Shown piece by piece: positions 1-14,100 of a stretch of 64,000 nt of DNA. The position numbers were made by a program, and so were the translations under genes. Within the stretch, counting starts at the first letter, position 1, and each line of letters opens with the position of its first letter. The stretch is from the NCBI RefSeq assembly GCF_910592395.1, contig NC_088309.1:19100599-19164598 (forward strand). The letters run 5' to 3'. The notes under the pieces were generated by a model. The model made no database searches, had not been told where the DNA came from, and saw only the letters and a list, made by a program, of their open reading frames with translations. This DNA comes from Lineus longissimus. Lineage: Eukaryota > Nemertea > Pilidiophora > Heteronemertea > Lineidae.

Positions 1-1941
1 ATTGTTGAATGATTGAATGAATAACACATGTAGTTCCATGTATAACATAAATATTTTATTAGCAAATTCACAACAAAGAGTTTTGACAGTAACGATGAGT
101 GCAAACCAAGGAACATATTTGGCCATTTTGTTTTGCAGTTTTATGAAATTGCAAATTAGGCGCACTTTTAATATACACGTACATGTAGTAGTTTGAGAAT
201 ATTGTAACTTAGATTTTATTTTCCCTGGTCACATATTTTCATGTCCATTTGTAAATGCAAACATTTCTGGATTTACAATAAACTCAAAGATTTACCATAA
301 CAGGTGAGCAACTAATTAACTAATGTTAATTCATTGCGAACAATACTGTCGGTTTTAGCCATATGTACTTTTGAAGTTTATATTTTGCAAGACAGGCTGA
401 AATGCACTCAAATTTGGTGCAAATGTAACAACCAAAAAGTTCAGTCATTCAAAGTTATAAGGGCAAGTATTTAAATAAGAATTAAATAACTATTCTCTTT
501 CGACCCTTTCATGCATTGGGGGCGAGGGGGCCGGCCTTTCATTTCTATTTTTCCATTGATGGTTAGTGTCAATACATTTCAAGAAGAAATACGTCCATGC
601 CATGACTTCATGAGAAATACATCCACACCATGACCTAAGGAAATTTTGTTCCCCAATGCGCTTGCAACACACACTAGGATGAAGGAAACTCACCTAAGTC
701 ATCATGCATGCAACTTTGCTGACTTGGTGTACATGTATATACCATTGGTATAACTGTCTAAAAAAAGGCATTGTTGAAATTGACCAGTAAGTATTTATGC
801 AACAGGAAATTTTCAAATTCAGTAACAAATTTCAAATATTTAACAAACGTTGTTGGCCTTTCAATTTCCTTCTAAATCCTAAATTTCCTTCTAAATCCCA
901 AATTTCCTTCTAAATCCCAACCTACCACAAAGGTACTTACTTGGATACATAAATGAAAACTACTTCAATCAGATGAATGTAGTAATACATAACTATATTT
1001 TTGGCATATGGGACACTACCTCCCTTCCCCTTGCCCACCTCTGCTCTCTCTCATTAATTAATAGACCCATATTCTTATCTTGATGAAACTTCATATATTA
1101 CTCTCTTACATATAAATAGGAATCAATAGCCTACTCGTTATTGACAATCATTCATTCACTCAAGAGATAACAAATAAAAACAATATCAAACATCCATAGG
1201 CAACAACTTCTTCAAATGTATTTTTCATACACACCTATACAATGTCACATCGACAAACATAACACACACACACACACACAATGAGATAAAAACAACGAAA
1301 AACAACACGTCAAATGATCCTTTTCTTAGTTCTGAAAGCTAAAGGCTAAAGTGTTCACATCAACTGTATATGTTGATGTAGCCATCCTGACAATATCAGG
1401 CCATCACACTCGATACATACTTACTCCCTCAATGAAACATGCGTAAGGAGAAGTTGAGTTGTAGGCGCTGTTTGCAATGCAAGAGGATATGTCGAGCTAG
1501 CTTAAATGATAACTCTCAATAAGAAAAGATAATTATACATAAATTATCACTCTTTCATAAAAAAGGCTCAAATTCAGCACCAGATTTTCAGACTTTGGTG
1601 GAAAATCGGAGATGACAATGAAATAAGTACATGTATATCAAAGATGCCCACCCTGTCCAAGAGAACAAGTGTCCACAAAAAAAGGGAAAAGAATTGCTTT
1701 GTTTTTTACAACATTTCAAACATGTACCGACATGAGTGGACAAAAAACATGTAAACAATGTCACTGTCCCTCCCATGTGGCGACTGTTCTGCTAATCCTA
1801 TCTTCACCGTTTGAAAAAAGGCGATTTCTTCACAATTTGCAATTGCTTATCTGCAGCACAGGGGCCACCATTACTGTCAGCAGCAAAAAGGTATAATCTT
1901 ATAATCTGATAAAGATTAGAAAATCCTAATAGAAGACTTCA
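1..1941 (-). other. HERC1 3' untranslated region and downstream flank
   Basis: AT-rich and without a convincing coding exon on either strand. On the minus strand, AATAAA hexamers (TTTATT on the plus strand) lie at 215-220 and 55-60. If used, the 3' UTR would be about 1.7-1.9 kb. A short (CA)n run sits at about 1262-1280. A three-fold 'cctaaatttccttctaaatc'-type direct repeat lies at about 870-918. The exact transcript end is not determinable here. Confidence 0.5.
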
Positions 1942-4900
1942 TCAATCATCATCATCTGACATTGGTCCGTTATCGATATTCCTAGTCAACATGTAGTTAT
2001 CCATATCGATTGACCGACAGTTGTGTATGGCGTATCGTAACTTCTCGGCAAGAACATCCTGGGATGAGTACATGGGAAGACGCAGCTGGAAGAAGCACGT
2101 CTGGGCAGTGGGCAGGCCATCAGGCGACTGAAGGAGAAAATATGCTCTATGAATCTCTAGGACAGAAAAGGCACTGGCTGTTTTCTTTGTGGGGAAAGCC
2201 TGCGATTGAAATTCATTATGCCATGACATTGGTAGCATGAATTCCAAGGGACATGAGATGGTAGTAGAGGCAATACTATGACTTTAATATTTTGCTGGGT
2301 ACTGAGCTGGGTCTGTCTCAAAGCACTATACAAAATCTGTCACTATTATACAGTAGGTTTCAACAGAGGTACTCTCGGAAATGCCGATACAGTTTGCATT
2401 TGAGCTGGACCGAGCAAGTGACCAGCCAGAGGTTCAATCCAATGGCTTTGGATCGACGCAGGAAATGGACACCTTAACTGCTACACAAAAATGCTCCCAT
2501 GTAACAACAGAATAGAGAAGTGACCAGCCCAGCTTAACGTTGAGGCCCTTTGTTAGACACTGGGGCTTTTTATGAAACACAATTGTAAGAGCACATTTTG
2601 ATTTTTTTTCGAGCCTCATTGATTTTCCTACAAAAATGAGATTGTTTTCCCTGCGGACAATGGGTGTGTCTGCGGGGACAGGAGACGCTGATTCCCCAGA
2701 GTGGTAACACACAATAACAAACCACCAAAACTCACCGAGTCGACCTTGATAATCTGAAAGCGTTGAGAGATGTCGGCAGGATTCGCCGGCAGACGTGAAC
2801 GGCCAGACACGAATCGCATGAACAGGATGCGTTCATCGTTACTGAACGCCTCCAGCGTCGCCCAGAACCATCGCACCAACTGGTGACTCTCGTCCACTTC
2901 TCGATAACGAGAGACCTTCTTCAGCACAGGTATAGAAATCTCCGGTACGCCACAGACGAGCTGTTCGAGACGCTTGGCGGTGAGGAGTGAGAGGAGAGGA
3001 ACTGGGACGATCCACGCCATTCCTTCACGTACAGCTGCAACCTGAAATGATGACGATGTACGTGTTTAGCTGTAAATTCTGAACGCACGATAGTAGTCTC
3101 CTGGAAGCATGATATTTTCTCCTTCTGAAATTTCAACCCTCTCACAACCAAGAATCTTGTGACACAGTCGATCTACCGCAGATTTGGTACTAACAAAAGA
3201 AACTCCTTTGTGAAGTAAGATGTTTTTGGTAACAATGAAAAGGAAATACCAATTCTGTGTCAAAGCCAGTGACCCCAATATAGGGGTGGTTACGACTTAC
3301 AATTACATTCAGCGGGCAAGATATTATATGAACCTCTCTATTCAGGACACCCTCGCGACTGAAAATTCTTGCCTTTACATGTAGGTTGAGATTCTGATTA
3401 GAGAGGTTAAATTGAAAGGAAATAACCTTAGTAGCGAGGGTGTTCTTAATAGAGAGGTGTACGCTAAAGTGAGGTTCCTCTGTATACTTCCTGTCTATGG
3501 AAATCTGTCCCCTACCTGCAAGTCCATCTCGTGGAGCCTGTACTCAATCACCCGATCACAGTATTCCCTCCTGTTGTGGAATGTAAGAGGAATGGTTCGA
3601 CCTCCAGGAACTATTGGCACTGACCTCCCATCTGAACTCTGACCTTCGAAACAATCCAATGGAATCACCTACAAAAGAACATTAAGGACACCCTTGGGAC
3701 TGACCAATGTTGGCCTTATTAGAGAGGTATCCTGATTACAGAGGTCAAATGGTTGAGAAATGACCAATTTGAAACCAAAATCACTGTCCCTAATAGAGAG
3801 GATCTACTGCTAAGAGAGATGTCTGCTAAGGGAGGTTCAACTGCATAAATTTTGAAGATCTATTTCCATTTGCAAGTTTTTTATTGATCATTTCAGTTAA
3901 ACCGGATCCAATCTTACAACCTCAAGATTTTATGCTGGTTGTAGTAAATATCATTTCCTACCTCATGGAAATTTGCCTCCGAGACTCCACTCTCAGCGAT
4001 GTTCCGTATTCCTCGGAGACTCTGCATGTAGACGCAGTCGACCTCGTCCATGTCTTCCAAGGTCAAAGGCATCCCAGCCAACTGCTTCCAGACCGTGTGA
4101 GCCAAATGCAGGTCAAGAGGTTTCTTTGTTCTTACAGCAACACCAAATAAAATGCCGAGGAATTTGAACATGGTGAGGTACTCCTCCGAGGTGAGCGCCG
4201 GGTTCAGTTGGTATCTGTCCTTGTTGTATCCGGTTTCGTTGATGGCATTGGGCGTTGGGATGAGAAGGGGAGGTTCCCCGGCCTCCAGCTCCTGCATGAG
4301 AAGAATACAGGGTCAATTACGAAAGCCGATGTCTCACAAATCAAATATCTTGATTTGCAAGCCAAAAGTTCACTTTGAGCATCACCAGCACCAACATTTT
4401 GGAAATTGAGAAATCCGACATATTTAAGACTGCATGTAGGAGAATATCCCCGAGTTAAATGATGAATGACTTCACCACATCATCAGGAAACGGTGCTTAA
4501 CTCTATCTTGACCACAGACGAAGTGTCTCACCTGACATATTTCTGTGATTGTGTCGTCAAACACTCCGCCTGCATCATCAGCCCCTTCCCCAATCAGTTT
4601 GACTTTCCAGGCTCTGGCAGGCAGGCGGAGATCAGACGCACTCAACTTGACCACTTGGCGGGCAATCTGGGCAAAGATGCTCTTGCACTTGCGTCCCCTG
4701 AAACAAGATCAGAAGTAATTAAGCCAGAGACAAAATAACTGGAATAGAATTATAACTCTCCAGATATATTCATTTATCAAGCTGTCCAAAATCTCAATAG
4801 TTAGCAAGGGCCATCTAGAACCCTGTTAGGGGAAATATCCCTTCAACTGTCGTCATTCTCAACATTTGACTCGGGATTGAATTCAAGTGTAAGTCATTCA

Positions 4901-5110
4901 AGTGAGTTATAATACTAAATCTTCAAGAAGACATCAATACCTTGTAGCCAGTCTCTTGACTGTGATCTGCGGTCCATAGTTCTTGCCCTGCACCATGGTC
5001 CTGCCAATAGCTCGGACCATGGGAAGGGTGTACACACGCGGTGCGAGGATATTCCTGAGGCGACCGGTCACAAGACCTGTGACACCTGAATTGTACTTCC
5101 CAAGATCCTC
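1942..5110 (-). CDS. HERC1: HERC1 exons 67-72: HECT catalytic domain
   Basis: Residues 4476-4911. Exons: 4941-5110, 4532-4697, 3962-4291, 3516-3668, 2736-3041, 1942-2127. N-lobe text includes '[20 protein letters not shown]' and '[20 protein letters not shown]'. C-lobe text includes '[14 protein letters not shown]', '[16 protein letters not shown]' and '[17 protein letters not shown]'. The catalytic cysteine is residue 4861 (codon 2095-2097), in the invariant Thr-Cys-Phe motif. The tail is acidic (four Asp), as in HERC1, not the -4 Phe tail of NEDD4-type ligases. All exon phases close, so the enzyme looks active. Exon 70 (3516-3668) lies between two copies of the same miniature element. Confidence 0.96.
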
Positions 5111-8100
5111 CTGAAAATAACAAACAGATCGATATAATGTACAAATCAGAGCTCATTACTTTGATGACAGAGGGGTCTCACATCTCACCCATCGAATTGA
5201 CAAAAAGGACTGAAGTGCTGACGCTGCTTTAGTTTCATCTGCACTTTACTGAGGACAAAGTGACTTAATCAGCGTCAGAGACAAACGTCAGCATGAGCTA
5301 AATTTAGCGTTATCCCCTTCAGTTAATTTCATTTACAATAGGGAGACAGGAAGGGGTGTCTAGCACTGACCTGATGTGGAGAGAGATTCAAGAGCCTCCA
5401 AGACGCATACACAAGATCAGAGAAGTGGTACAGGAGTCTTAACCTCATACGTATCGAGTCAATACTGGTGCTCTTTAGAGCCGTGTACTGATAAGGAATG
5501 CCCGCGGGTCTACCGAGCTGAAGTGGAGTCGGAGCACCGGGCGTCCTCTGGATGGGCTGCGGTGCAGTCCAGGAAGCGCTGTGGGTTCTGCCAGCACAGA
5601 TCTAACGGAAGAGGAAGATGGTAGATTAACCTTATTTGACATTTGAGTTACATTTCAAAAAGGACAACAGGATTTGTACAATGCTTCTGACCAAAGTTTG
5701 GCAACATAATTGACATAAACATGACTGGATAAGAGACAGATGAACTGGACACCATGTTATCAGTAGGAGAGCACTCAACTAAGGACAGCATATCAGCCCT
5801 ATGGGTGTCCGTGTAGAGAGGTTCTACTTAATATATTTTACTGTTACTTGTGCAGAATGGGAGAAATACCAACCTGTTTGATATTTTTCCCCGATAACCC
5901 TGAGACAAGCTGTGGTTCACGGACGGCCCCAGTGTGGCCCAGTCCGAGCTGCCCATCACTGTTGCTACCCCAGGCATAGACGTCGCCATTGCTGGTCAAG
6001 GCCATGGTGTGCTCAGAACCAACTGCTATATCATCGATGAAGTAAGCTGATAGCGCAGGAACGACCTGGGGACGGCTGTGACCGCGGGCTCGGCTTTCTG
6101 GCTGACCAATCAGCCGATCTGAAAATCAAATAACAAACTCATTTTAAAGGAAACTCTTTATGATAATGGTTGTCATACTGGAACTGAAAGCCAAAAGATG
6201 ACAGCCAAACGATGATCCAGTCACAGCTAGCTTACCTTGTCCCCAAGTATAGACTCTACCATCCTTTGACAAAGCCACAGAGAACTGAGTGCCACATCCA
6301 ATCTTCCTCACACCAATTCCACACAGACTGTCAATCTTGGTCGGCTGGAATTTCGCAGTGGTGTTCCCAAGGCCTAGTTTGCCATAGTCGCCATCGCCAA
6401 ATGCCCATACGGTGCTGCCGTCCGCTGTCTGACAGAGTGTGTGATTCAAGCCGCAGGCAACCTGGGAGGAAAAGATAACATATGAAGGAGTTTAGTAAGT
6501 CAAGTTTGATTAATTCTTGCTTCATGAAGGAATTATGCAACGATGAACCAGGAATTTGGTCCAGAGATTATGACGTCTGCTCCGATGGATCAAAATACTG
6601 ATCTGATGATGCCATTTCGCAATGTACTAAATGCATCACAAAATGCAATGATGCCATAGAAAGCTGTAGCAAACCCTGGATTATCCTGTAGCAAACATAC
6701 CTGTCCGATCTGGTAGCCATCCAGTGCCGTCACTCTCTCTGGTGTCTTCTTGTTTGACATCGAGCCCAACCCCAGTCGTCCATAGTCACCGTTTCCAAAC
6801 GAGTACAAGCTGCCGTCTGCAGTGACTACAGCACTATGTTTGAATCCACAAGCCATCTGAAAGAGATGATTTCCAGACTGGCATCATTATATCGCACTCC
6901 GAGTGGATAGTCAGGTCACTGGCCTAGTCCCCAGTTTCCAGTCTCTTGCACAGTTTGATTTCGCTATTACTGTTTTGATCAAACCCAATTCCAACCTGCT
7001 GAAAGTTTTCACCTGTTTCCTGAACATCTATTGCAAAAAGTCTGGATATCTTTGGGGAAGGGGGATAAAATCCACACAATGCCTCTAAAATGCTTCTGTT
7101 TGGTCCAATTTTGAAAATTCAAAGATCAACAGAGAGTAGAGAGAGAGAGAGATCTTTCCATTCCAGCTCTCATACTTAGCATTTAGTAGCAGGATAAAGT
7201 CTGAAATCTGCCTAAAATCGGTAATTTGACATCGCTGAGATAAGTAGCTCACCTGGACCACTTCTTCTCCCTGGAGTGCCTCAATCTGGCGCGGTCGTCT
7301 CTGCCGGTCACTATTTGCGTGGCCTAGCTTGCCATAGTCTCCGTCCCCCCAGCTGAACACCTCGCCACTCTCGGACAAAGCCATGCTGTGTCCATCAGAG
7401 CCAACAGACGTCACAAGATCAGTTATCACAAATCCTGCAAGAAAAATACAGCCTTGAATATAGACTCCTAGAACCGAGTTATGAAAACAGCTTCAAAGTT
7501 GAAATCACTGCACTGTTATTGGTCCAAAATGAAACTACAGTGCACGTTTTTATCTTTTGGAAATTGCTGGGGTGGTGTCACTCATATTCATTTGATGAAC
7601 TTCAAGGTGATTCATTCAATTTCTATTGCTAAAGTCAATGCCAAGTTAAGTGCTTTTTCACTGCTATTTTGTGAATTACGTCCAGTAGGAATGTGCAGTG
7701 CCATCTTCATCTGGGTTTGTAGGCTTGCCTGCCACTGACGACAAAATCTAGTGCTCTCTGAGCTCTCCAAGATCTTACGAAGCAAACCTGACAAATTCTG
7801 ACCGAGTCCCATCTCAAAAGAAACCCTTACCTTGCAAGGATGATATCACAGTCAAAGAATGGAGGTCGTCTGAGTTGCCCTGGCCTAGGCGGCCGTAGCT
7901 GCCTTCTCCACACGCACACACTGTCCCATTGGCAAGTAAAACAAACGTGCAATTCTGACCACACACAATCTGAAAGCAGCAGAAAATGTAAGTCAGACAA
8001 ACCCGAATGGGAACAACAAATCTGATATACCTAACTATGGGTAAAGTTTGAACATAGGCAGCAAAGCCTCATGAGATCTATTCCTAAAGTGCCCCAAAAA

Positions 8101-11100
8101 CAAGTGATTTAGATTGCAGCTGCCTGTGATTATAATCGCTGCGATTATCGGACAGAAGGTTCTCTCGTCTGCGAATGAAATCGGTAATCGCTGGGTCTGA
8201 CGTTGATTGCTGGTCATTGAGATCACCGATTCTTTTTCAAAATAGTGTATGAGAACTTGGCATCCATACCCGCTGTGAAGCCGACATCGAAGGAACCAAA
8301 ATCGGCGTCAGACAGCTTCTGCCGCCCTCGCACATCTGTCCATGGCGGCCTCCACCCCACATGAATGCCTCGCACTTGCCACCCAACTGCCAGTCCTCAG
8401 GTCGCTGGCTCACCCACTGCATGATTTGTTCATCCATTGCACAGTCCCAGGCAGAATTATCCTGGAATTGGAAGAAATTGGCGCTAAGGAAATTATGGCG
8501 TAAGAGGATGGCATTTGCTCCATAGAAGGAAAACTCCAACACTGTACAAAATAAACAACTCGTTTAACCTTTCTGTCTCACTAGGTGTGTTCCCTACAAT
8601 GACTCTGATCTTATCTGAGGCATATACTAGTGGAAGAGGGACCAGTGTAGCTACCACTGTCTACTTCTCCGTTGCAACAATATGAATATGTAAATGCAGC
8701 AGCAGAACCTGTCAGTTCAAAAAGCTCATGAAGTTACCTCGGGGCAGCGATCGTCTTCAGCATGTTCTTCCATATTTGGCACAGCAAAGGACTCTGGGAA
8801 GAGTTTACGTTTGTGAAGGGAGTCGGCAGATTTGATGGCGGTGGTGAAGATGTATAACCACTGCCATACAGGCACCAGAATCATCTCTTCTAAAATGAAG
8901 AAACAAAATGTGAAACAAATCCCCTTTTCAGGTGTTTACAGATCTCTCCCTGTTGGAGCAAATGATATGGGGACCTGCAACTGTGGAGCCAAATTATTAG
9001 GACAAAAACTGGTCAACTTGAGGGCTCAGTGTGAAGTTGGTGCCACTTTAGACAAGATGTGATGCTGTGGCAAACAGAGGCTATAATTTTTGACAAGGCA
9101 GGACAGCATCACCTACTCAACCACACCATTTAACCATTTCATTAGGAGATGCTTATTAGTGAAGTCATTAGGAAGCAATTAGGCAAAATAATGACAAAGA
9201 CATGATCCAATATAAACTCACCATCAGGGGGCTTATGATGGGCTGGGAACTCTGGCTGACACAGCACCTTGTCTAACTCAAGTCCGACTGCCAAGGAGGC
9301 CAGGCACTGGAGATAGGGACTGTGGGTCAGCTGTTCACCATTCATCACATGTGGCTGGAAAAAACAGAAGAATCAAGCTATGTTAGAATTATTCGAAACC
9401 CACTACCTCATTAAAACTTCTTAAAACCCAGAAATCAAATCCCAGCCAAAGTACAGACCGGGTCCTTGTCCTGTCAGTGGTGGGTCCGTAGTAAGGTCAA
9501 CTACAAAATCTTTTCGCTTGGTCAGCCTCAAAATAACGCATTTGCAATTAGTTTCACCAGCAATTAAAGGTGACTAGCGCTCTCCCATTTAAGACCTTTC
9601 GAGTTGAATGTACTAAAAATACTTTTTTCTACAACTTACTTTTTCATACTGATACTGTTCCTGTAAGAGCTGAGGTAGTCGCTGTAACAGGTATCGGAAG
9701 CTTGGCACCTTGTTCAGGCCCATGATCCCCTGAGACTTCAGCGCCTTCCTGCACGCTGCTAGCACCCGCTGTCTGCCGTAGTGCTCGGGGGTACAATGGA
9801 TAATCACAATGTCCTGAAAGTTTTAAAGGAGGATTATAGGCAGGAGGAGGAGGTTTAAATTGGCCATCTTTGGGTGACTAATATGCACAGTAAGGGCACT
9901 GGCTCATGTCTGATTCACCACTTAATATGTTCCTCGTACAAGCATGAATAGTTATAACATACTGTAAGATGGGAGAGACCCCTATTGGCAACTTCCTGTA
10001 ACTTTATTTTGCCTACCCAGCTACTGCCTATACAGGGTGGCCCAGAAATATTATCCCTGTACTGTGTCCCATGATTTTGAAACAGGTTATTGTACAACTT
10101 ACATGTAAAATGTACAATACTCTGTTTCCAAATTATGTGACATAGGGAAAATAATTCTGGACCACCCTGTAGAGTACCTAAGTGTCAGTGATGAATTTAC
10201 CTTAGTTTTGTTGAAGCATGCGGCCAGGCCGTGCTCTGCAAACCACGACAGACTGTTTACCGTTCCGGAATCACACACAGTCTGGATAATTGTTCGATCC
10301 TGTAACAGAGAACAGCTTTATAAGAACACACCAATTTGAGCCAATAGTAAAATAAATTCTTGCCCTGAACTGAGGTTCCTTTAGAACTATCAAGTGACTG
10401 ACTGGTGCCACTCTGAAACCAATGGCAACACATCAACTGATACAATGTTGGCATACTGTAAACCCTTTTACTTTCACAGTCATAAATTTAGTGAAAATAT
10501 AATTTTCCGTTTCCCAATGATTACATCATCAGATCAGTAACTTACCCAATGTCACATTGCATGGCATTACGTCTTCGCCACAGAAGCTGCACTGAATGTA
10601 ATATCGCCGGGGCTAACTACTGGCCAATCAATTTGTCATAGAGAACAGAAAAACTCACTGTCTAATACACCTATGCTGACCTTTGTAATTTATTTGTTTG
10701 CCTACAAGTACCGTATCATGACAGAACTAGGTAATGCAGAGACAAATCTAAATGGTTTTGTGGTAGATTTGTTTGGGTGAGCATATCTTGGCATAGATGC
10801 CACATATTGTTTCTACTTGTATCTTCTCACCTGTATGGAAGCAATATTCACCCATCCCTTGGTACATCCAGAGGCGAGAAGCAGAGCATTGGGACTGAAC
10901 GCTAGGTTTGTGATACAGGCTACGTGATTCCTACCCCTGAACACACACTTGTGGTTGGGACGTGTTCCCGACTCATCACGGCGGCACCCTTTCTGACTTT
11001 GGGACGACATCTGAAACTAAATAAGAATAGATGTTATCATATGAGAGCTGCATCTGTCCCCACATCATGTCCAGGGAACCCGTATGAGCCAGAGCTCAGT

Positions 11101-14100
11101 GGTTATAACGCCAGATGAATGATGAAGTAGTGGAACGATAAGAATAACGTCAAAGACTTTCGATACCAGAAAGACAGCTTCAGCTTCACTCCTTTTTGTA
11201 AACTTGTTAAAAGATTGGTAGAAAACCATCCGGCAATTCACATCGTAACCCCACTGATGAGCCTATGTGATGCAAAATAAATGAGGCGAAACGCGTCTGG
11301 AGGTCTATTTAAAAGCATATATGCTTTAAGGAACTGTACACAGTGCCGCCTGTTCCCATATTTTCATACCTAAAAGATTAGTAGAAGCCACAGTTGCTGA
11401 GGGATAAAAAACACAAGATAAGCCCAGAGCAACAGTCATGGTCACTATCTCTCTGCGGTGATCATGTGTAAGGTCACCTATGGAATTATAATCGTTTGGT
11501 TTATCGATGATGCAGCCTAAGAAAAAGCTTTGCTTCCTATCAGTTATTTCCAGTATTTACAAATGTCAAAAAGCCTACCTACCCTAACTTAGAACACAGC
11601 ATAGGGCAACAAAAACACTAGAAACACTTATTGCTGTATCATATATAAAGGCCTACTAATTAATGAACTAACCTTTTTTGTTTCCTGCGGCATGTTTGGT
11701 GGTGTAAGTCTAGGTTTAGAGGCCTTAGAGCCAGGTTGTGGTATACACCAGACCACTACACTTCCATCGATACAACCCCTGGGAAGAAATTAACATATTT
11801 TGGAACACCAGACGATGAAGGTTTTTTTCTTTGGAAGAGGAAAATAGAATATTTACGCAAAGCCTTTGACTCTCTCCCTCCCCCTGTTTCAGGCATGCCA
11901 CTATGGTTGGGCATCAATAGGGGTTAAAATATTGTATAGTGTATCTCTATTCATCTGAACCTCACTATCAATTTCACTGTGTGACTTCAGCTCTTGACCA
12001 CAAGTCTAAGCGAAAATGCTTTCTTCAAGTAGCAGTATTGAATCAAATTTCAACATAAAATAATGAAGCTGGATCTTCACTCTGCCCAAACATCAAAACT
12101 CACGTAGCAAGCATGACTTTTGGGTTATCTCCTTTCCCCAGGACATTGCACCATTCCATGACAACCACAGGCACCCTGTGAGGAAGGCTATGCAGACATT
12201 TCCAACTCTCTTCAGCTTTCCCCCAGACCTTCAGGACTTCTTCACTGGCGCATGTAGCAAATACATGACCTGAAATAACATAGGAAAGAGTTGGTGTCAG
12301 GGGTCCTTGACTGAGCGGTTCTACTGTACAAATCAAAACTAAATTCCATAGAAGTGAAAACAAATTCAAACAATCTACATGCTTACCTGTTGGATCCCAC
12401 TCCATGGCAGTGAGTGGACTTTCATGAGCCTGTATCAGAGTTGGCTCCTCGAATTCCTCCTTACTACAGATGGTTATCAGCCCATCAGCGAAGCCAGCAA
12501 GGAACCTCTTGTCTTCATCGAACCACTTGAGAAAGCTCACAGAAACTGGAATAAAAATAAATAAAAACATAGAATTTACTGTTATATGTCCTAATCTTTT
12601 TCCTTTAATATTTCATACAAACTTTTGTAATTATAGAACTTGTGGCCTTACCATCTTTTCTTGAGCAGTGTCCAAGCTCCTTCCGGTGATATGAAGAGAT
12701 GTCCAGCACCTCAATGATGGCTATAGAGCCATCTAACCGTCCGACCAGGAGGCTGTCCGTCGAGAGCCCCAACCTGCCATCAAACAGACCTTTGTGTTGA
12801 GGCCATGATAAGGCTGTCACCCACTGGGGCTGGACGTCCAAATGACCATGGCCACCTGCAACAAAGATCATAAACTCAGCTGGGCATGCTTGTTACACCA
12901 GAAGCTTGAAAGAGGCCAGAAAATGGATCCCTGTCTTGATTCTGAACTGATTTTTTTGTGGAAGTTTGACAATATAACCTGAACTGCTGACTTAACAGAA
13001 GATACAAAATGTGGCTCTTCACTTGTCCTGTATGATTTGATTTGTCATTCTCACCAAAATACTTCCTAAAAGCTCAGACCAGTCAGTGCCAGAAAGAGGC
13101 CAGAAAATGGATCCCTGTCTTGATTCTGAACTGATTTTTTTGTGGAAGTTTGACAATATAACCTGAACTGCTGACTTAACAGAAGATACAAAATGTGGCT
13201 CTTCACTTGTCCTGTATGATTTGATTTGTCATTCTCACCAAAATACTTCCTAAAAGCTCAGACCAGTCAGTGCCAACTGGGTTAAGAGCGACCGAGGTTT
13301 ATTATGAAAAGTAGTCAGGGAAATTTTAAGATACCTGAGGTAGCCCAGATGTTGATCAAGTGCTCCATAGATGCAGCGAGAAGTTTCCCCGAGGAGTTCC
13401 AGGTGACGTTACACAATGGCTGCCCATCTAGCTCTTCCCCTGCCATGTTCTCTCCTCTATTGAAGACGCACGTCTGCTGCAGGAACTGATGTGTCCTATT
13501 AGGCAGGTTCCATACCCTAACAGTGCCGTCATAACCGCTGAAAAATAATAATAACAATAGTTGTAATACAGTAGAATCTCTCTATTAAGGACACCCTAGC
13601 AACTGACATAAGGGATATGTCCTGATTACAGAGGTCAAATTGTAACTAGCTTTGAGATGTCAAGCCTGCTGAAGAAAATATCTAAGCTCTAGATTTCAGC
13701 TGGGAAAAGAACGGAGTACAAACTGGAATTGGTTCTAAATCAAGGAAAAAATGCTCACCTCGATGCTAGTAAGCTCTTCTTGTTACTCCATACACACCCA
13801 GATACTCGATTCTGATGTGCTTCCAACTTGGAGATATTGGATGGCATGATGTCGCCACCTAGGTCCACCAAACTCTCCTGGTTGTACAGACTGCCGGTGC
13901 CAGTCCCCTGCATGGCGAGGGTCTTGACCAGCTGTTGTGCTGCCCACTGTCTGTGGTGGGCAGGGAGGCGGGCCGATAGGACACATGCAGACAAGGCGTT
14001 GGCGATTTGGAGTGGTCCGTTGTAGGGGTCTGGGGCAGTGGGTGAGGAAGGGGAGCCTGTGATGACAAATAGGGAAAAAGAAGTTAAATTTACCTCGCAC

